This document shows, in pieces, positions 25,866 through 34,039 of a stretch of DNA of 64,000 nucleotides. This stretch comes from Paenibacillus sp. USDA918EY. GTDB taxonomy: Bacteria > Bacillota > Bacilli > Paenibacillales > Paenibacillaceae. The stretch covers positions 1-64,000 of the forward strand of contig NZ_WTWY01000024.1 of the NCBI RefSeq assembly GCF_009870825.1, given 5' to 3'. The position numbers and the translations under genes are program-made. The notes below the pieces were generated by a model, which saw only the letters and a list, made by a program, of their open reading frames with translations, searched no databases and had not been told where the DNA came from. The number at the start of each line of letters is the position of its first letter. The stretch's first letter is position 1.

Positions 25866-26756
25866 ATGAACATCACGGAAACGACGGCATTTGAAACGTT
25901 CTACCGGACCTATCGGGCTTACGGCTTGTCGATCGCATACCGCATGCTGGGAACGTATACCGACGCCGAAGATATCGTTCAGGACGTATTCGCCGAACTG
26001 GCGGCCAAAGATCCGGCGGTAATCCAAAACATGAAATCGTACATTGCCAAAGCGGTCACCAACCGCTGCTTGAATCTGCTCCGCTCCGCCAAGAAAACGC
26101 GGGAGGAATATATCGGCGAATGGCTGCCGGAGCCCATTGCGGCTTCGACGGATCTTCCCGAGCTGGCGGCGGAACAAAAGGACACCCTCTCCTATGCTTA
26201 TCTGCTCATGCTGGAGCGGCTTGGTCCGATGGAACGAGCGGTCTTTCTTTTGAGGGAAGTGTTTGAGTACGATTATGCGCAGATCGCCGACATGACGGGC
26301 AAAACCGAAGCCAACTGCCGAAAAATATTCAGCCGGGCCAAGCAGCAGTTCAAAGGGAGCGAACCGCCCGCATCCCCGGTGGACGACGAGCAGCGGAAAG
26401 CGGCCGTGGAGCGGTTTGCGGATGCTTTTCTCCATTATGATCCGAAAATGCTGCTTGGGCTGCTGGCGGAAGACGCCATGCTTATATCCGATGGCGGCGG
26501 TGTGGCGCGCACGGCGATCCGGCCGATTTTCAGCCGCGACCGCATCATGAGATTGCTCGTATCGCAAAAAGCCTACCGGGATATGCGGATTTGGGACACC
26601 CGGATTACGGAGCTCAACGGCGAAACCGCCATCGTTTTTACGAGCGGTCACGAGGTGAAAGCGGCGTTTTGCTTCCGGTTTACCGAATCGGGAGACCGGC
26701 TGCAGCATTTGTACATGATCAAAAACCCGCATAAGCTATTGCATTTACGAGTGTAA
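25866..26756 (+). CDS. ECF41-family sigma factor with SnoaL-like C-terminal domain
   Basis: 296 residues. Regions 2 (YTDAEDIVQDVFAELAAKD) and 4 (FEYDYAQIADMTGKTEANCRKIFSRAKQQF) form the sigma part (residues 1-165). The C-terminal part (about 170-296) is the SnoaL-like extension with the DGGG motif in ISDGGGVARTAIRP, which in ECF41 proteins takes the place of an anti-sigma factor and regulates activity. No anti-sigma gene is present. ATG at 25866, directly behind GGGAGGGAGG, is preferred to frames extending upstream. It should transcribe the decarboxylase gene through the promoter at 25192 and thereby itself. Confidence 0.94.
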   Translation: MNITETTAFETFYRTYRAYGLSIAYRMLGTYTDAEDIVQDVFAELAAKDPAVIQNMKSYIAKAVTNRCLNLLRSAKKTREEYIGEWLPEPIAASTDLPELAAEQKDTLSYAYLLMLERLGPMERAVFLLREVFEYDYAQIADMTGKTEANCRKIFSRAKQQFKGSEPPASPVDDEQRKAAVERFADAFLHYDPKMLLGLLAEDAMLISDGGGVARTAIRPIFSRDRIMRLLVSQKAYRDMRIWDTRITELNGETAIVFTSGHEVKAAFCFRFTESGDRLQHLYMIKNPHKLLHLRV

Positions 26757-26792
26757 CGGCCCTGGAACGCGAATAAACGGGAACATATTCAT

Positions 26793-26818
26793 CCGCCTTG
26801 AACAAGGCGGTTTTTTTA
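26793..26818 (+). terminator. Terminator after ECF41 sigma gene
   Basis: CCGCCTTG, loop AA, CAAGGCGG, then TTTTTTTA. Perfect stem and T run, 37 bases past the stop. Confidence 0.93.
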
Positions 26819-26879
26819 TTTCCTCTCCCCCTTGAATCGCCATGTCTGACGGCTCAAAACCGGGACCAAAGGCGTAGAT

Positions 26880-26909
26880 TTGAATCCCCCCCTCCTTTTG
26901 TAATATAAT
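26880..26909 (+). promoter_or_regulatory. Sigma-A promoter of the YerO-like/SwrC-like operon
   Basis: TTGAAT at 26880-26885, an 18-base spacer and a perfect TATAAT at 26904-26909, about 60 bases before the regulator start. Confidence 0.8.
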
Positions 26910-26914
26910 TTTTC

Positions 26915-26928
26915 TGACTACACGGTCA
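26915..26928. promoter_or_regulatory. Candidate operator of the YerO-like repressor
   Basis: TGAC, six bases, GTCA: an inverted repeat just downstream of the -10 element. On the minus strand it reads TTTGACCG...AGTCA, resembling operators of YerO/FadR-type TetR proteins. Short arms, so tentative. Confidence 0.5.
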
Positions 26929-26968
26929 AATTAAGAACCGAAGTGTTCAGAAAGGAGTGAATGTTCGT

Positions 26969-27889
26969 TTGTCTGAGAAGTTGGCGGACAAAAAGAAACA
27001 GATCTTGAAGACCGCCCTGCAGCTGTTTTCCACCCAAGGGATCTCCTCCACGTCGATGCAGGAAATCGCCGAGTATTGCGGGATGTCCAAGGGAAGCCTT
27101 TATTTGCACTTCAAATCGAAGGAAGAGCTTGAACAAAGCATTTATTCGTATTGCGAAGGGATGATCCGCGACAGCGTCATGCAGGTGGAGCAGGAGCATC
27201 TTCTGACTCCGAAGGAACAGCTTCAAAAGCAGGTCGAAGTGCTGCTGAACCGTTTGGTCGAGCTTAGGGAGTTTGCGATCATGCAGCTCCATGACCAGCA
27301 TAAGGGCGGTAAAAGGCCGGCACTGGACGCACGCATTCACGAAAAACATGTCCATGCGCTGCAATGGTTCCACGACAAATTGGCCCTTATCTACGGGGAG
27401 GACATCCTGCCCCACGCCATGGATCTGACGCTGTTTGTTACCGGCATGCTCGGCGGATATGTCCGCATGCTGATGATTCCGGGACTGCCGCTGAACGTTC
27501 GCCGCATGGCGGAGCGTCTCGTTGCGCTGCTGGACGACGTGGCTGAAAGCACGCTTCGCAAGCAAATGGAACCGATGATCGCTACGGGGGTGTGGTCCGA
27601 GTGGCTGGACAAATACATGACAAGCCCGGATCGCCCGCGCCATCCGCTCATGGTGACCAAACAGATGAAGGATCTGCTGAAGGATGCCGGCATCGATGAA
27701 TTCAGAAAGGAATTTGCCCTTGATTCCATACAAATCATGGAAAAGGAGCTGCTGGATATCGAGCCGCGCAAAGCCATTTTGGCCGGCATGATGAGCAACC
27801 TGGAGCAAATCGGGGAGCTTGGGCCGCTGAACAAGGAACTGAAAGGAATTTACGAGCTTTACATTGCTTCAAGAGCCGAGCAGCGATGA
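26969..27889 (+). CDS. TetR-family regulator, YerO-like
   Basis: 306 residues, long for a TetR protein but like B. subtilis YerO. Helix-turn-helix: FSTQGISSTSMQEIAEYCGMSKGSLYLHFKSKEEL. The rest is helical, with an extra C-terminal region after residue 210. TTG at 26969 is chosen because AAGGAG lies 11 bases before it; an in-frame GTG at 26957 overlaps that binding site. It is followed 67 bases later by the RND pump, the same pairing as yerO-swrC, so it is probably the repressor of the pump operon. Confidence 0.9.
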   Translation: MSEKLADKKKQILKTALQLFSTQGISSTSMQEIAEYCGMSKGSLYLHFKSKEELEQSIYSYCEGMIRDSVMQVEQEHLLTPKEQLQKQVEVLLNRLVELREFAIMQLHDQHKGGKRPALDARIHEKHVHALQWFHDKLALIYGEDILPHAMDLTLFVTGMLGGYVRMLMIPGLPLNVRRMAERLVALLDDVAESTLRKQMEPMIATGVWSEWLDKYMTSPDRPRHPLMVTKQMKDLLKDAGIDEFRKEFALDSIQIMEKELLDIEPRKAILAGMMSNLEQIGELGPLNKELKGIYELYIASRAEQR

Positions 27890-27956
27890 TTATACATGAC
27901 GATTTTGGCTTAACCCGTACTTAGAAGGTATATGGAGAGGAGTAGAAACCTGCGAG

Positions 27957-30900
27957 ATGAAAGGAATCATTAATTTCTCACTGAACAACAAGTTTGCGAT
28001 CTGGATTCTGACCGTCATCGTTGCCGTTGCCGGATTGTACAGCGGCCTTTCGATGAAACAGGAGACCATTCCGAACATCAACATCCCGTTTCTGAGCGTG
28101 ACCGCGGTTTATCCGGGCGCTGCCCCGGAAGGCGTCGTGCAGGACGTGACCGTTCCGCTGGAACAGCGGCTGCGCAACGTGGACGGCGTGAAAACCGTCA
28201 CTTCCACCTCGATGGAAAACGCGGCCAACATTGCGATGGAATTCGACTACGGTACGGACCTCGACCAAGCGACCGCGGCCGTCCGTGAAGCGCTGAACGA
28301 GGTCAAATTGCCGGATGGAGCCCAAAAGCCCACCATCTCCAAATTCAGCATGAGCTCCTTCCCCGTCGTATCCCTCAGCGCTTCGGACGATTCGAACGAT
28401 CTGGAGAAGCTGACCAAAAATATCGAAAACCAGGTGGAGCCTGAGCTTGAAAAAATCCCGGGCGTCGCCTCCATTTCGATTTCGGGGCAATACGTCAAGG
28501 AAGTGCAGTTGAAGTTCAACAAAGAAAAAATGGCCAAGCTCGGCCTTTCCGAAGATACCGTCAAGGGCATCGTCCAAGGATCTTCGATCCATGTCCCGCT
28601 GGGCTTGTTCACCCTGGATCAATCCTCGAAGGCCGTCGTTGTCGACGGCAACATCATTACGCTGGACGACCTGAAGAATCTGGCCATTCCTGTCATCCCT
28701 AGCGCGGGAGGCGCGGCCGCCGGGGCTCCGGGCCAGGGCGCAGCAGGTACGCCTGTTCAAGGCGCAGGCGCTGGAACCGGCGCCCAAGGAATTGCCGGAG
28801 GCGGCGGGAATGCCGCTGGCGCGGGCGCCGGCATGACCGGGGGAACAACGCAAGGGCATGTACCTGCGGGCATCCCGACGGTTAAATTGAGCGATATCGC
28901 CGACATCCAGGTGATCGGCAAAGCCGAGTCCGTATCCCGTACGAACGGCAAAGCTTCGATCGGCCTGCAGATCGTGAAAGACAATGATGCAAATACCGTT
29001 GATGTGGTCAACGCCGTTAAAGATAAAGCGAAAAAACTGGAAGGCGAATTCAAGGGCATGAACCTGACGGTTCTGCTCGACCAGGGCAAACCGATTGAGG
29101 ACGCCGTGTCCACGATGATGAGCAAAGCGGTATTCGGTGCCTTGTTCGCCGTCCTGATCATCCTGATCTTCCTGAGAAACATCCGTTCGACCATCATCTC
29201 GATCTTGTCGATCCCGCTCTCCCTGCTGATCGCGCTCCTGATCTTGTGGAGAATGGACATCACTTTGAACATGATGACCCTCGGCGCGATGACCGTAGCC
29301 ATCGGCCGGGTCGTCGACGACTCCATCGTCGTCATCGAGAACATATACCGGCGGATGACCAGCGGCGGCGAGAAGCTGCGCGGACGCGAGCTCGTCCGGG
29401 AAGCGACCCGCGAAATGTTCGTGCCGATCATGTCTTCGACGATCGTGACGATCGCCGTGTTCCTGCCGCTTGCTTTCGTCAGCGGCATGGTCGGCGAGCT
29501 GTTCATGCCGTTTGCGCTGACGATGGTCTTCGCCCTGCTGGCATCCCTGCTCGTAGCGATCACGCTCGTGCCGATGCTTGCGCATTCGTTGTTCAAGAAA
29601 GGCATCAAGCCTTCCAAAACCCATGATCATGACAAGCCGGGCAAAATGGCCCGCGGCTATCAGCGCATTCTGAACTGGTCGCTCTCCCATAAGCTGATCA
29701 CCTTCGGCCTGGCCGTCGTCCTGCTCGTTGCGAGCCTGTTCCTGACGCCGCTGATCGGTACCAGCTTCATGCCGGAGCAGGAGGACAAATACGTGATGGT
29801 CACCTACTCTCCGGAGCCGGGTGCACAGCTTGAAACGGTTGAAAAGCGCGCGCTTGACGCGGAGAAATATATTTTGGACCAGCCTGGCGTGGATAAAATG
29901 CAATATTCGGTCGGCGGCAGCGGCAATCCGCTGGGCGGCGGCTCTTCCAACTCCGGCCTGTTCTATATCGAATACAAGAAAGATACCAAAGACTTCGAAA
30001 CGGTGAAGAAGAACCTGATCGAAGGTCTCAAAAAGCAAGTGACCAAAGGCGAATGGTCCACGATGGACATGGCCGGCGGCATGGGCGGAAGCTCGCTCAG
30101 CGTCAGCGTCTTCGGCAACAGCCTGGAAGACATCAAACCGGTAGCCGATCAAATTCTGAAGCTGGTGGAAGCCGACAAAGCCAATTTCGAAAAGGCGAAA
30201 ACCAGCCTGTCCAAAGCCTATGACCAATATACGATCGTAGCCGACCAGGAAAAACTGAGCTCGCTGGGCTTGACCGCAGGGCAAATCGCCATGAAACTGA
30301 GTCCGCAAAGAGAGCGCCCGGTGCTGACCGAGGTTAAGGTCGAAGACAAAAAATACAAGGTGTATATCGAAACCGACGGCAAAGAGTACAAGAGCATCGA
30401 CGATATCGAAAAAGAAACGGTTGCGTCTCCTCTTGGCATGAACGTGCCGATTAAAGACGTCGCCAAGGTGGAAAAAGGCTCTTCGCCGGATACGATTACG
30501 CGCACCGACGGCAAAATGGTCGTCAACGTCACGGCGAACATTTTGACAAACAATGTGGGCAAAGCTTCTACCGACCTGCAGAAGGAAATTGACAAAATCA
30601 ATCTCCCTGACGGCGTGGAGGTGAAGTTCGGCGGTACGACCGAACAAATTAACGATACCTTTACGCAGCTCGGCCTTGCCATGGCGGCGGCCGTCGCGAT
30701 CGTGTATTTCGTGCTCGTCGTGACCTTCGGCGGCGGACTGGCGCCGTTTGCGATCCTCTTCTCGCTGCCGTTTACGATCATCGGAGCCCTCGTAGGCTTG
30801 TGGATCGGCGGCGAAACGTTGAACGTGTCGTCGCTCATGGGCGCGCTGATGCTGATCGGCATCGTCGTCACCAACGCGATCGTCCTGATCGACCGCGTCA

Positions 30901-31172
30901 TTCACAAGGAACGCGAAGGTTTGTCGACGCGTGAAGCGCTGCTGGAGGCAGGTGCGACCCGTCTGCGTCCGATCCTGATGACCGCGTTGGCGACCATCGG
31001 AGCCCTGCTCCCGCTCGTCAGCGGACTGGAGAGCAGCGCAGGCATCATCTCCAGAGGCCTTGGCATTACCGTTATCGGCGGCCTCATCAGCTCCACCCTG
31101 CTGACGCTCGTCATCGTGCCGGTCGTGTACGAATTCCTGATGAAATTCCGCAGACCGAAGGTGGAAGACTAA
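27957..31172 (+). CDS. RND-family efflux pump, SwrC/YerP-like
   Basis: 1071-residue proton-driven exporter of the AcrB/HAE-1 class. In B. subtilis SwrC gives self-resistance to surfactin and is needed for swarming. N-terminal helix, two large outside loops and twelve membrane helices are arranged in the usual tandem halves. The proton-relay helix reads TLGAMTVAIGRVVDDSIVVIENI with the paired aspartates. An unusual Gly/Ala/Gln-rich stretch of about 60 residues (about 243-300) is inserted in the first outside loop. No membrane-fusion or outer-membrane partner is encoded nearby, as expected for a Gram-positive. ATG at 27957; the GGAGAGGAG site is somewhat far (about 15 bases). Confidence 0.95.
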   Translation: MKGIINFSLNNKFAIWILTVIVAVAGLYSGLSMKQETIPNINIPFLSVTAVYPGAAPEGVVQDVTVPLEQRLRNVDGVKTVTSTSMENAANIAMEFDYGTDLDQATAAVREALNEVKLPDGAQKPTISKFSMSSFPVVSLSASDDSNDLEKLTKNIENQVEPELEKIPGVASISISGQYVKEVQLKFNKEKMAKLGLSEDTVKGIVQGSSIHVPLGLFTLDQSSKAVVVDGNIITLDDLKNLAIPVIPSAGGAAAGAPGQGAAGTPVQGAGAGTGAQGIAGGGGNAAGAGAGMTGGTTQGHVPAGIPTVKLSDIADIQVIGKAESVSRTNGKASIGLQIVKDNDANTVDVVNAVKDKAKKLEGEFKGMNLTVLLDQGKPIEDAVSTMMSKAVFGALFAVLIILIFLRNIRSTIISILSIPLSLLIALLILWRMDITLNMMTLGAMTVAIGRVVDDSIVVIENIYRRMTSGGEKLRGRELVREATREMFVPIMSSTIVTIAVFLPLAFVSGMVGELFMPFALTMVFALLASLLVAITLVPMLAHSLFKKGIKPSKTHDHDKPGKMARGYQRILNWSLSHKLITFGLAVVLLVASLFLTPLIGTSFMPEQEDKYVMVTYSPEPGAQLETVEKRALDAEKYILDQPGVDKMQYSVGGSGNPLGGGSSNSGLFYIEYKKDTKDFETVKKNLIEGLKKQVTKGEWSTMDMAGGMGGSSLSVSVFGNSLEDIKPVADQILKLVEADKANFEKAKTSLSKAYDQYTIVADQEKLSSLGLTAGQIAMKLSPQRERPVLTEVKVEDKKYKVYIETDGKEYKSIDDIEKETVASPLGMNVPIKDVAKVEKGSSPDTITRTDGKMVVNVTANILTNNVGKASTDLQKEIDKINLPDGVEVKFGGTTEQINDTFTQLGLAMAAAVAIVYFVLVVTFGGGLAPFAILFSLPFTIIGALVGLWIGGETLNVSSLMGALMLIGIVVTNAIVLIDRVIHKEREGLSTREALLEAGATRLRPILMTALATIGALLPLVSGLESSAGIISRGLGITVIGGLISSTLLTLVIVPVVYEFLMKFRRPKVED

Positions 31173-31198
31173 AACAAACGGTGGAATCGATCATCGCC

Positions 31199-31242
31199 AA
31201 AGGACGCGTTCCTTCCCAACCGGGAAGGGCGCGTCCTTTTTC
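31199..31242 (+). terminator. Terminator after RND pump gene
   Basis: AAAGGACGCG plus CCTTCCC, loop AACC, GGGAAGG plus GCGTCCTTTTT, with only small internal mismatches. It lies 27 bases past the stop. Very stable. Confidence 0.93.
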
Positions 31243-31398
31243 AAAATCGTGAGTAATACATCAGCTAAACGTGATCTGTATACTGTGAAGGTACGTTGAT
31301 AGACGTCCTTCTTATCAAGATGCTTTAGCATAACCACCGGCAGGAATTTGCTGTTAGAAACCAGAAACAGTTGTATGAAATAAATAGCCGGAACCCTC

Positions 31399-31430
31399 TT
31401 GACCCTCACATTGATGTCAGGGTTTACAAT
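31399..31430 (+). promoter_or_regulatory. MerR-type promoter with dyad operator in a 20-bp spacer
   Basis: -35 TTGACC at 31399-31404, a spacer of 20 bases and -10 TACAAT at 31425-31430. The 22-base dyad at 31402-31423 (arms ACCCT.ACAT and ATGT.AGGGT) fills the spacer. A lengthened spacer with a central dyad is the hallmark of promoters activated by MerR-family proteins through DNA distortion. The regulator gene starts 34 bases downstream, so autoregulation is implied. Confidence 0.9.
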
Positions 31431-31463
31431 AAGCGTATTCGGGCAGGAAGGAGGAGGTCGCGG

Positions 31464-31835
31464 TTGAATATCGGCGAATTGGCGGAGCTGACCGGAGCAA
31501 GCATTCGCTCCCTTCGTTACTACGAGCAAAAAGGACTGCTGGCTCCGCTCCGCAAAGACAACGGGTACCGGGAATACACGCCGTTTGCGGTGGAGCAGGT
31601 ACGGACCATCCAGCTTTATTTGAATTTGGGGCTGTCGACCGATGAGATTGCCGGCATCCTGCAGTGCGTGCTGATGAACAAAGAAGCCTTCTGTGCGGAA
31701 GTGCTGCCGATTTATCAGCTGAAGCTGCAGGAAATCGACAAACAAATCGAGCTGCTGACCAGCATCCGGCAGAACCTGACGGACCGCATCGACGCCATCC
31801 TGCTCGAACGATCAAAATCCGGTCAGGAGGAATAA
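31464..31835 (+). CDS. MerR-family transcriptional regulator
   Basis: 123 residues. The winged helix-turn-helix is at the very N-terminus: NIGELAELTGASIRSLRYYEQKGLLAPLRKDNGYREYT. A dimerisation coiled coil covers about residues 80-115. TTG at 31464 follows GGAGGAGG, and longer frames upstream would run through the promoter. There is one cysteine in the ILQCVLMNK segment and another in AFCAEV, both in the effector region, so redox or thiol sensing is possible. The thioredoxin gene follows after two bases. Confidence 0.92.
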   Translation: MNIGELAELTGASIRSLRYYEQKGLLAPLRKDNGYREYTPFAVEQVRTIQLYLNLGLSTDEIAGILQCVLMNKEAFCAEVLPIYQLKLQEIDKQIELLTSIRQNLTDRIDAILLERSKSGQEE

Positions 31836-31837
31836 AG

Positions 31838-32164
31838 ATGAGCATCGAAGCCGTCAATGATGAGACGTTTGCAGCACATATCAAGCCGGAAGGAACCACG
31901 CTCGTGGAATTCGGAGCGGTATGGTGCCCTCCCTGCAAAGCGCTGCTGCCCATGCTGCAGGAGCTGTCGGACGAACAAGGGAAGCAGGTCCGCTTTCTGG
32001 AGGTGGATTGCGATGAGTCCCCGGAAACGGCCAGCCGGTACCAGGTGATGTCCGTACCCACGGTGATCGTGTTCCAAAACGGAGAGCCGGTGGAAAAGCT
32101 GGTCGGCCTGCGCCCGAAAAGCGTATATGAGCAGGGTTCTTTCCAAGCACAGCCAATAAAATGA
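31838..32164 (+). CDS. Thioredoxin
   Basis: 108-residue thioredoxin with the active site WCPPC in GAVWCPPCKALLPML; the standard thioredoxin has WCGPC, so the central dipeptide PP marks a divergent copy with a probably altered redox potential. The cis-proline segment is MSVPTVIVF. ATG at 31838 follows AGGAGG. It is in one transcript with the MerR gene (two bases apart) and is probably an inducible thioredoxin additional to the housekeeping trxA. Confidence 0.93.
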   Translation: MSIEAVNDETFAAHIKPEGTTLVEFGAVWCPPCKALLPMLQELSDEQGKQVRFLEVDCDESPETASRYQVMSVPTVIVFQNGEPVEKLVGLRPKSVYEQGSFQAQPIK

Positions 32165-32265
32165 TCCTTGAGCAAGAAGCCGTTCCAATCGCGGATATGT
32201 ACGAAGCGGTATGCGAAACGGGGTCTGTTTTCAGTAAAGTTCGGGGTCCTGACTTAGGATGCAAA

Positions 32266-32297
32266 CGGCGCATGCCATGATGGCACGCGCCTTTTTT
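32266..32297 (+). terminator. Terminator of the MerR-thioredoxin operon
   Basis: GGCGC.TGCCA, loop TGA, TGGCA.GCGCC, then TTTTTT. Starts about 100 bases after the thioredoxin stop. Confidence 0.9.
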
Positions 32298-32299
32298 CG

Positions 32300-32983
32300 T
32301 TACGCCAGTTCATTCCGCAGCGACTTCAGCATCCGCAGATCATAAGGCATAAATTCACCCAGCATGCTGCCGATCTCCCGGTACAGCGGGGTTCGGGCTT
32401 GCTCCGTAAGTTCCTTGGCGAAATGCGGCGCCCACTGAAGCAGATGCCGCTCCAAAAAATCGATTTGCGTATCCAGCCACATCAGCCTGCATTCGGGCAA
32501 ACCTGCGGTAAACGCCATATGTTCTCCGGCCACCGCGATAAACTCCAGCTCGATGGTCAGATGATCGTCATTTTCGCTTTGCAGCTTGTTGAAGACGATG
32601 CCGCAGTCCTCGTACGCCTCGCGGATTTGCCTTACGCAGCGCCGGGCGCTGCTCGGGTCAGCGGTCCGGTATGCGCTTTCGCAAACGCTTGGAAAAACCG
32701 CGTCCCGGCCGATAAACAGCCGCTCATATTCCTCCGTTTCTTTCCGGCAGGCCTCGACCAGCCGCCCCGGGCTTAAACGGCCCAAATAATCCTGAAGCCT
32801 GCGTCCCCCATCGGTAAGCGCCAACTCTTCCCGCAGCTCCGCCTGGCGCTGCCACGGCGCGATCTGCGCCAGGCCCGGCGGGTTCTCCAAAAAGTCGATC
32901 AGCAGCTGGTACGCCCAGCTCCTTCCTTGATGCCAGCGGGCTCCTTCCAACGTATCCAGCAGCGGTTCCAGCGTTGTCGTCAT
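32300..32983 (-). CDS. TorD/DmsD-type molybdoenzyme chaperone
   Basis: 227-residue helical cytoplasmic protein of the TorD/NarJ group, which binds an apo-molybdoenzyme during cofactor insertion. Family features seen: EYERLFIGRDAVFPSVCESAY (the Y-x-x-LF...P...ES pattern) and DDHLTIELEFIA (the D-H-x-x-x-E-L-E/F pattern). ATG at 32983 follows AAGGAGGGG. No molybdoenzyme gene is adjacent, so its client is encoded elsewhere. A perfect Fnr/Crp-type palindrome lies 85 bases upstream. mobA, needed for the cofactor, is 212 bases upstream on the same strand. Confidence 0.85.
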   Translation of the reverse strand: MTTTLEPLLDTLEGARWHQGRSWAYQLLIDFLENPPGLAQIAPWQRQAELREELALTDGGRRLQDYLGRLSPGRLVEACRKETEEYERLFIGRDAVFPSVCESAYRTADPSSARRCVRQIREAYEDCGIVFNKLQSENDDHLTIELEFIAVAGEHMAFTAGLPECRLMWLDTQIDFLERHLLQWAPHFAKELTEQARTPLYREIGSMLGEFMPYDLRMLKSLRNELA

Positions 32984-33067
32984 AGCCGCCCCTCCTTGAT
33001 CCAGGTCCGGATTGTCTTGAAGAAACTTTTTCCTAAATCCAGCTTACCTGAATCGAAGCCGGCATTA

Positions 33068-33083
33068 TGTGATATGGTTCACA
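33068..33083. promoter_or_regulatory. Fnr/Crp-type operator upstream of the chaperone gene
   Basis: TGTGATATGGTTCACA: perfect five-base arms TGTGA/TCACA around six bases, matching the Bacillus Fnr consensus. It lies 85 bases before the chaperone start codon, a workable activator distance, although I see no strong -10 element at the expected place. Confidence 0.75.
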
Positions 33084-33194
33084 TTGGCCGATATAAAACC
33101 GCCTATTTTCGGAAAGTTATTTTAAAAAAATTTTAATGATTACTATCGTCCCGAAACGCTACGGCGTACGCCAAACCAAAAAGACGGGGCCGCG

Positions 33195-33848
33195 TTAGTC
33201 CCATGCCTCTTCTTCGCGCTTTTTCGCAAGCGCCGCATGGTAATCCTCGGGATGATTCATATTAAAGAAGGCTTGGCCTGCCTTAAGCCCCGTCTCCTCC
33301 GCAAGGACATCCTCGGGGATATACCTGACCCGAAGCCGCTCCAGCCAGTCCATCATCCGCAGTCTCCCGCCGCCAAGCGCATCTTCCAGCGCCCCAAGCC
33401 CACTGGCGTGATAAGCGGCGAGCAGCGGCTGCACCCTGCCTGCCTCTACCGGTATGATCGCTTGATAGCCATCGCCGTCTGCACGTTCGGCTTCCGCTTC
33501 CTCCACGCTTTTGACCAAATATCGGAACAGCGCCGGTGACACGAAGGGCATATCGCAGGCAGCGACGATGATCCACGGCGTCTTGGCCGCATGCAGCGCG
33601 GCATGGATTCCGGACAAAGGCCCCTGCCCGGGAAAGCGGTCATAAACGATCCCCCTGCCCAGCTCCCGATAATCATCCGCGGTTTGTTCGTTTGCGGCGA
33701 TGATCACTTCCAGGCCCGCTTCCGTCATGGCTCCGATAATCGTTCCGATCACCTTTTCGTTGCCGACGGCAAGCAGCGCTTTATTTTGACCCATGCGCCG
33801 CGACCCGCCGCCTGCCAGCACAACGCCGGTAAGTCCCGTTTCCGTCAT
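33195..33848 (-). CDS. mobA: Molybdenum cofactor guanylyltransferase
   Basis: Transfers GMP from GTP to molybdopterin to make the guanine dinucleotide form used by DMSO-reductase-family enzymes. The N-terminal nucleotide-binding loop is VLAGGGSRRMGQNKALL, the metal-binding aspartate is in AACDMPFVSP, and GQGPLSGIHAAL completes the site. 217 residues, usual length. It is separate from other moa/moe genes in this window; together with the TorD chaperone and the oxidoreductase at 41.8-43.9 kb it shows that the organism uses bis-MGD enzymes. Confidence 0.95.
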   Translation of the reverse strand: MTETGLTGVVLAGGGSRRMGQNKALLAVGNEKVIGTIIGAMTEAGLEVIIAANEQTADDYRELGRGIVYDRFPGQGPLSGIHAALHAAKTPWIIVAACDMPFVSPALFRYLVKSVEEAEAERADGDGYQAIIPVEAGRVQPLLAAYHASGLGALEDALGGGRLRMMDWLERLRVRYIPEDVLAEETGLKAGQAFFNMNHPEDYHAALAKKREEEAWD

Positions 33849-34039
33849 CCAACCACCTCCTCGAAATTTTCTTCCACAACGCTTCCGATGACCTCCGTTT
33901 ACCGTTTAAAAACCGCGCCCGGAGGGCACTTTAACAATAATTGGTTTGTATCCCTTTTCAACAAATGATAAAGTGGGGGTGGCGGCTTCTATTACCTAGC
34001 CTCTGTCGATTTGCATTCGGTCGGAAAGGAATGTGCAAC

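Noticed and set aside
27978..30905. 975-codon open frame on the minus strand
   Set aside because: It is the antisense shadow of the RND pump gene: the GC-rich codon pattern leaves stop codons rare. It is rich in His/Arg/Asp/Gln with no domain and has no binding site.
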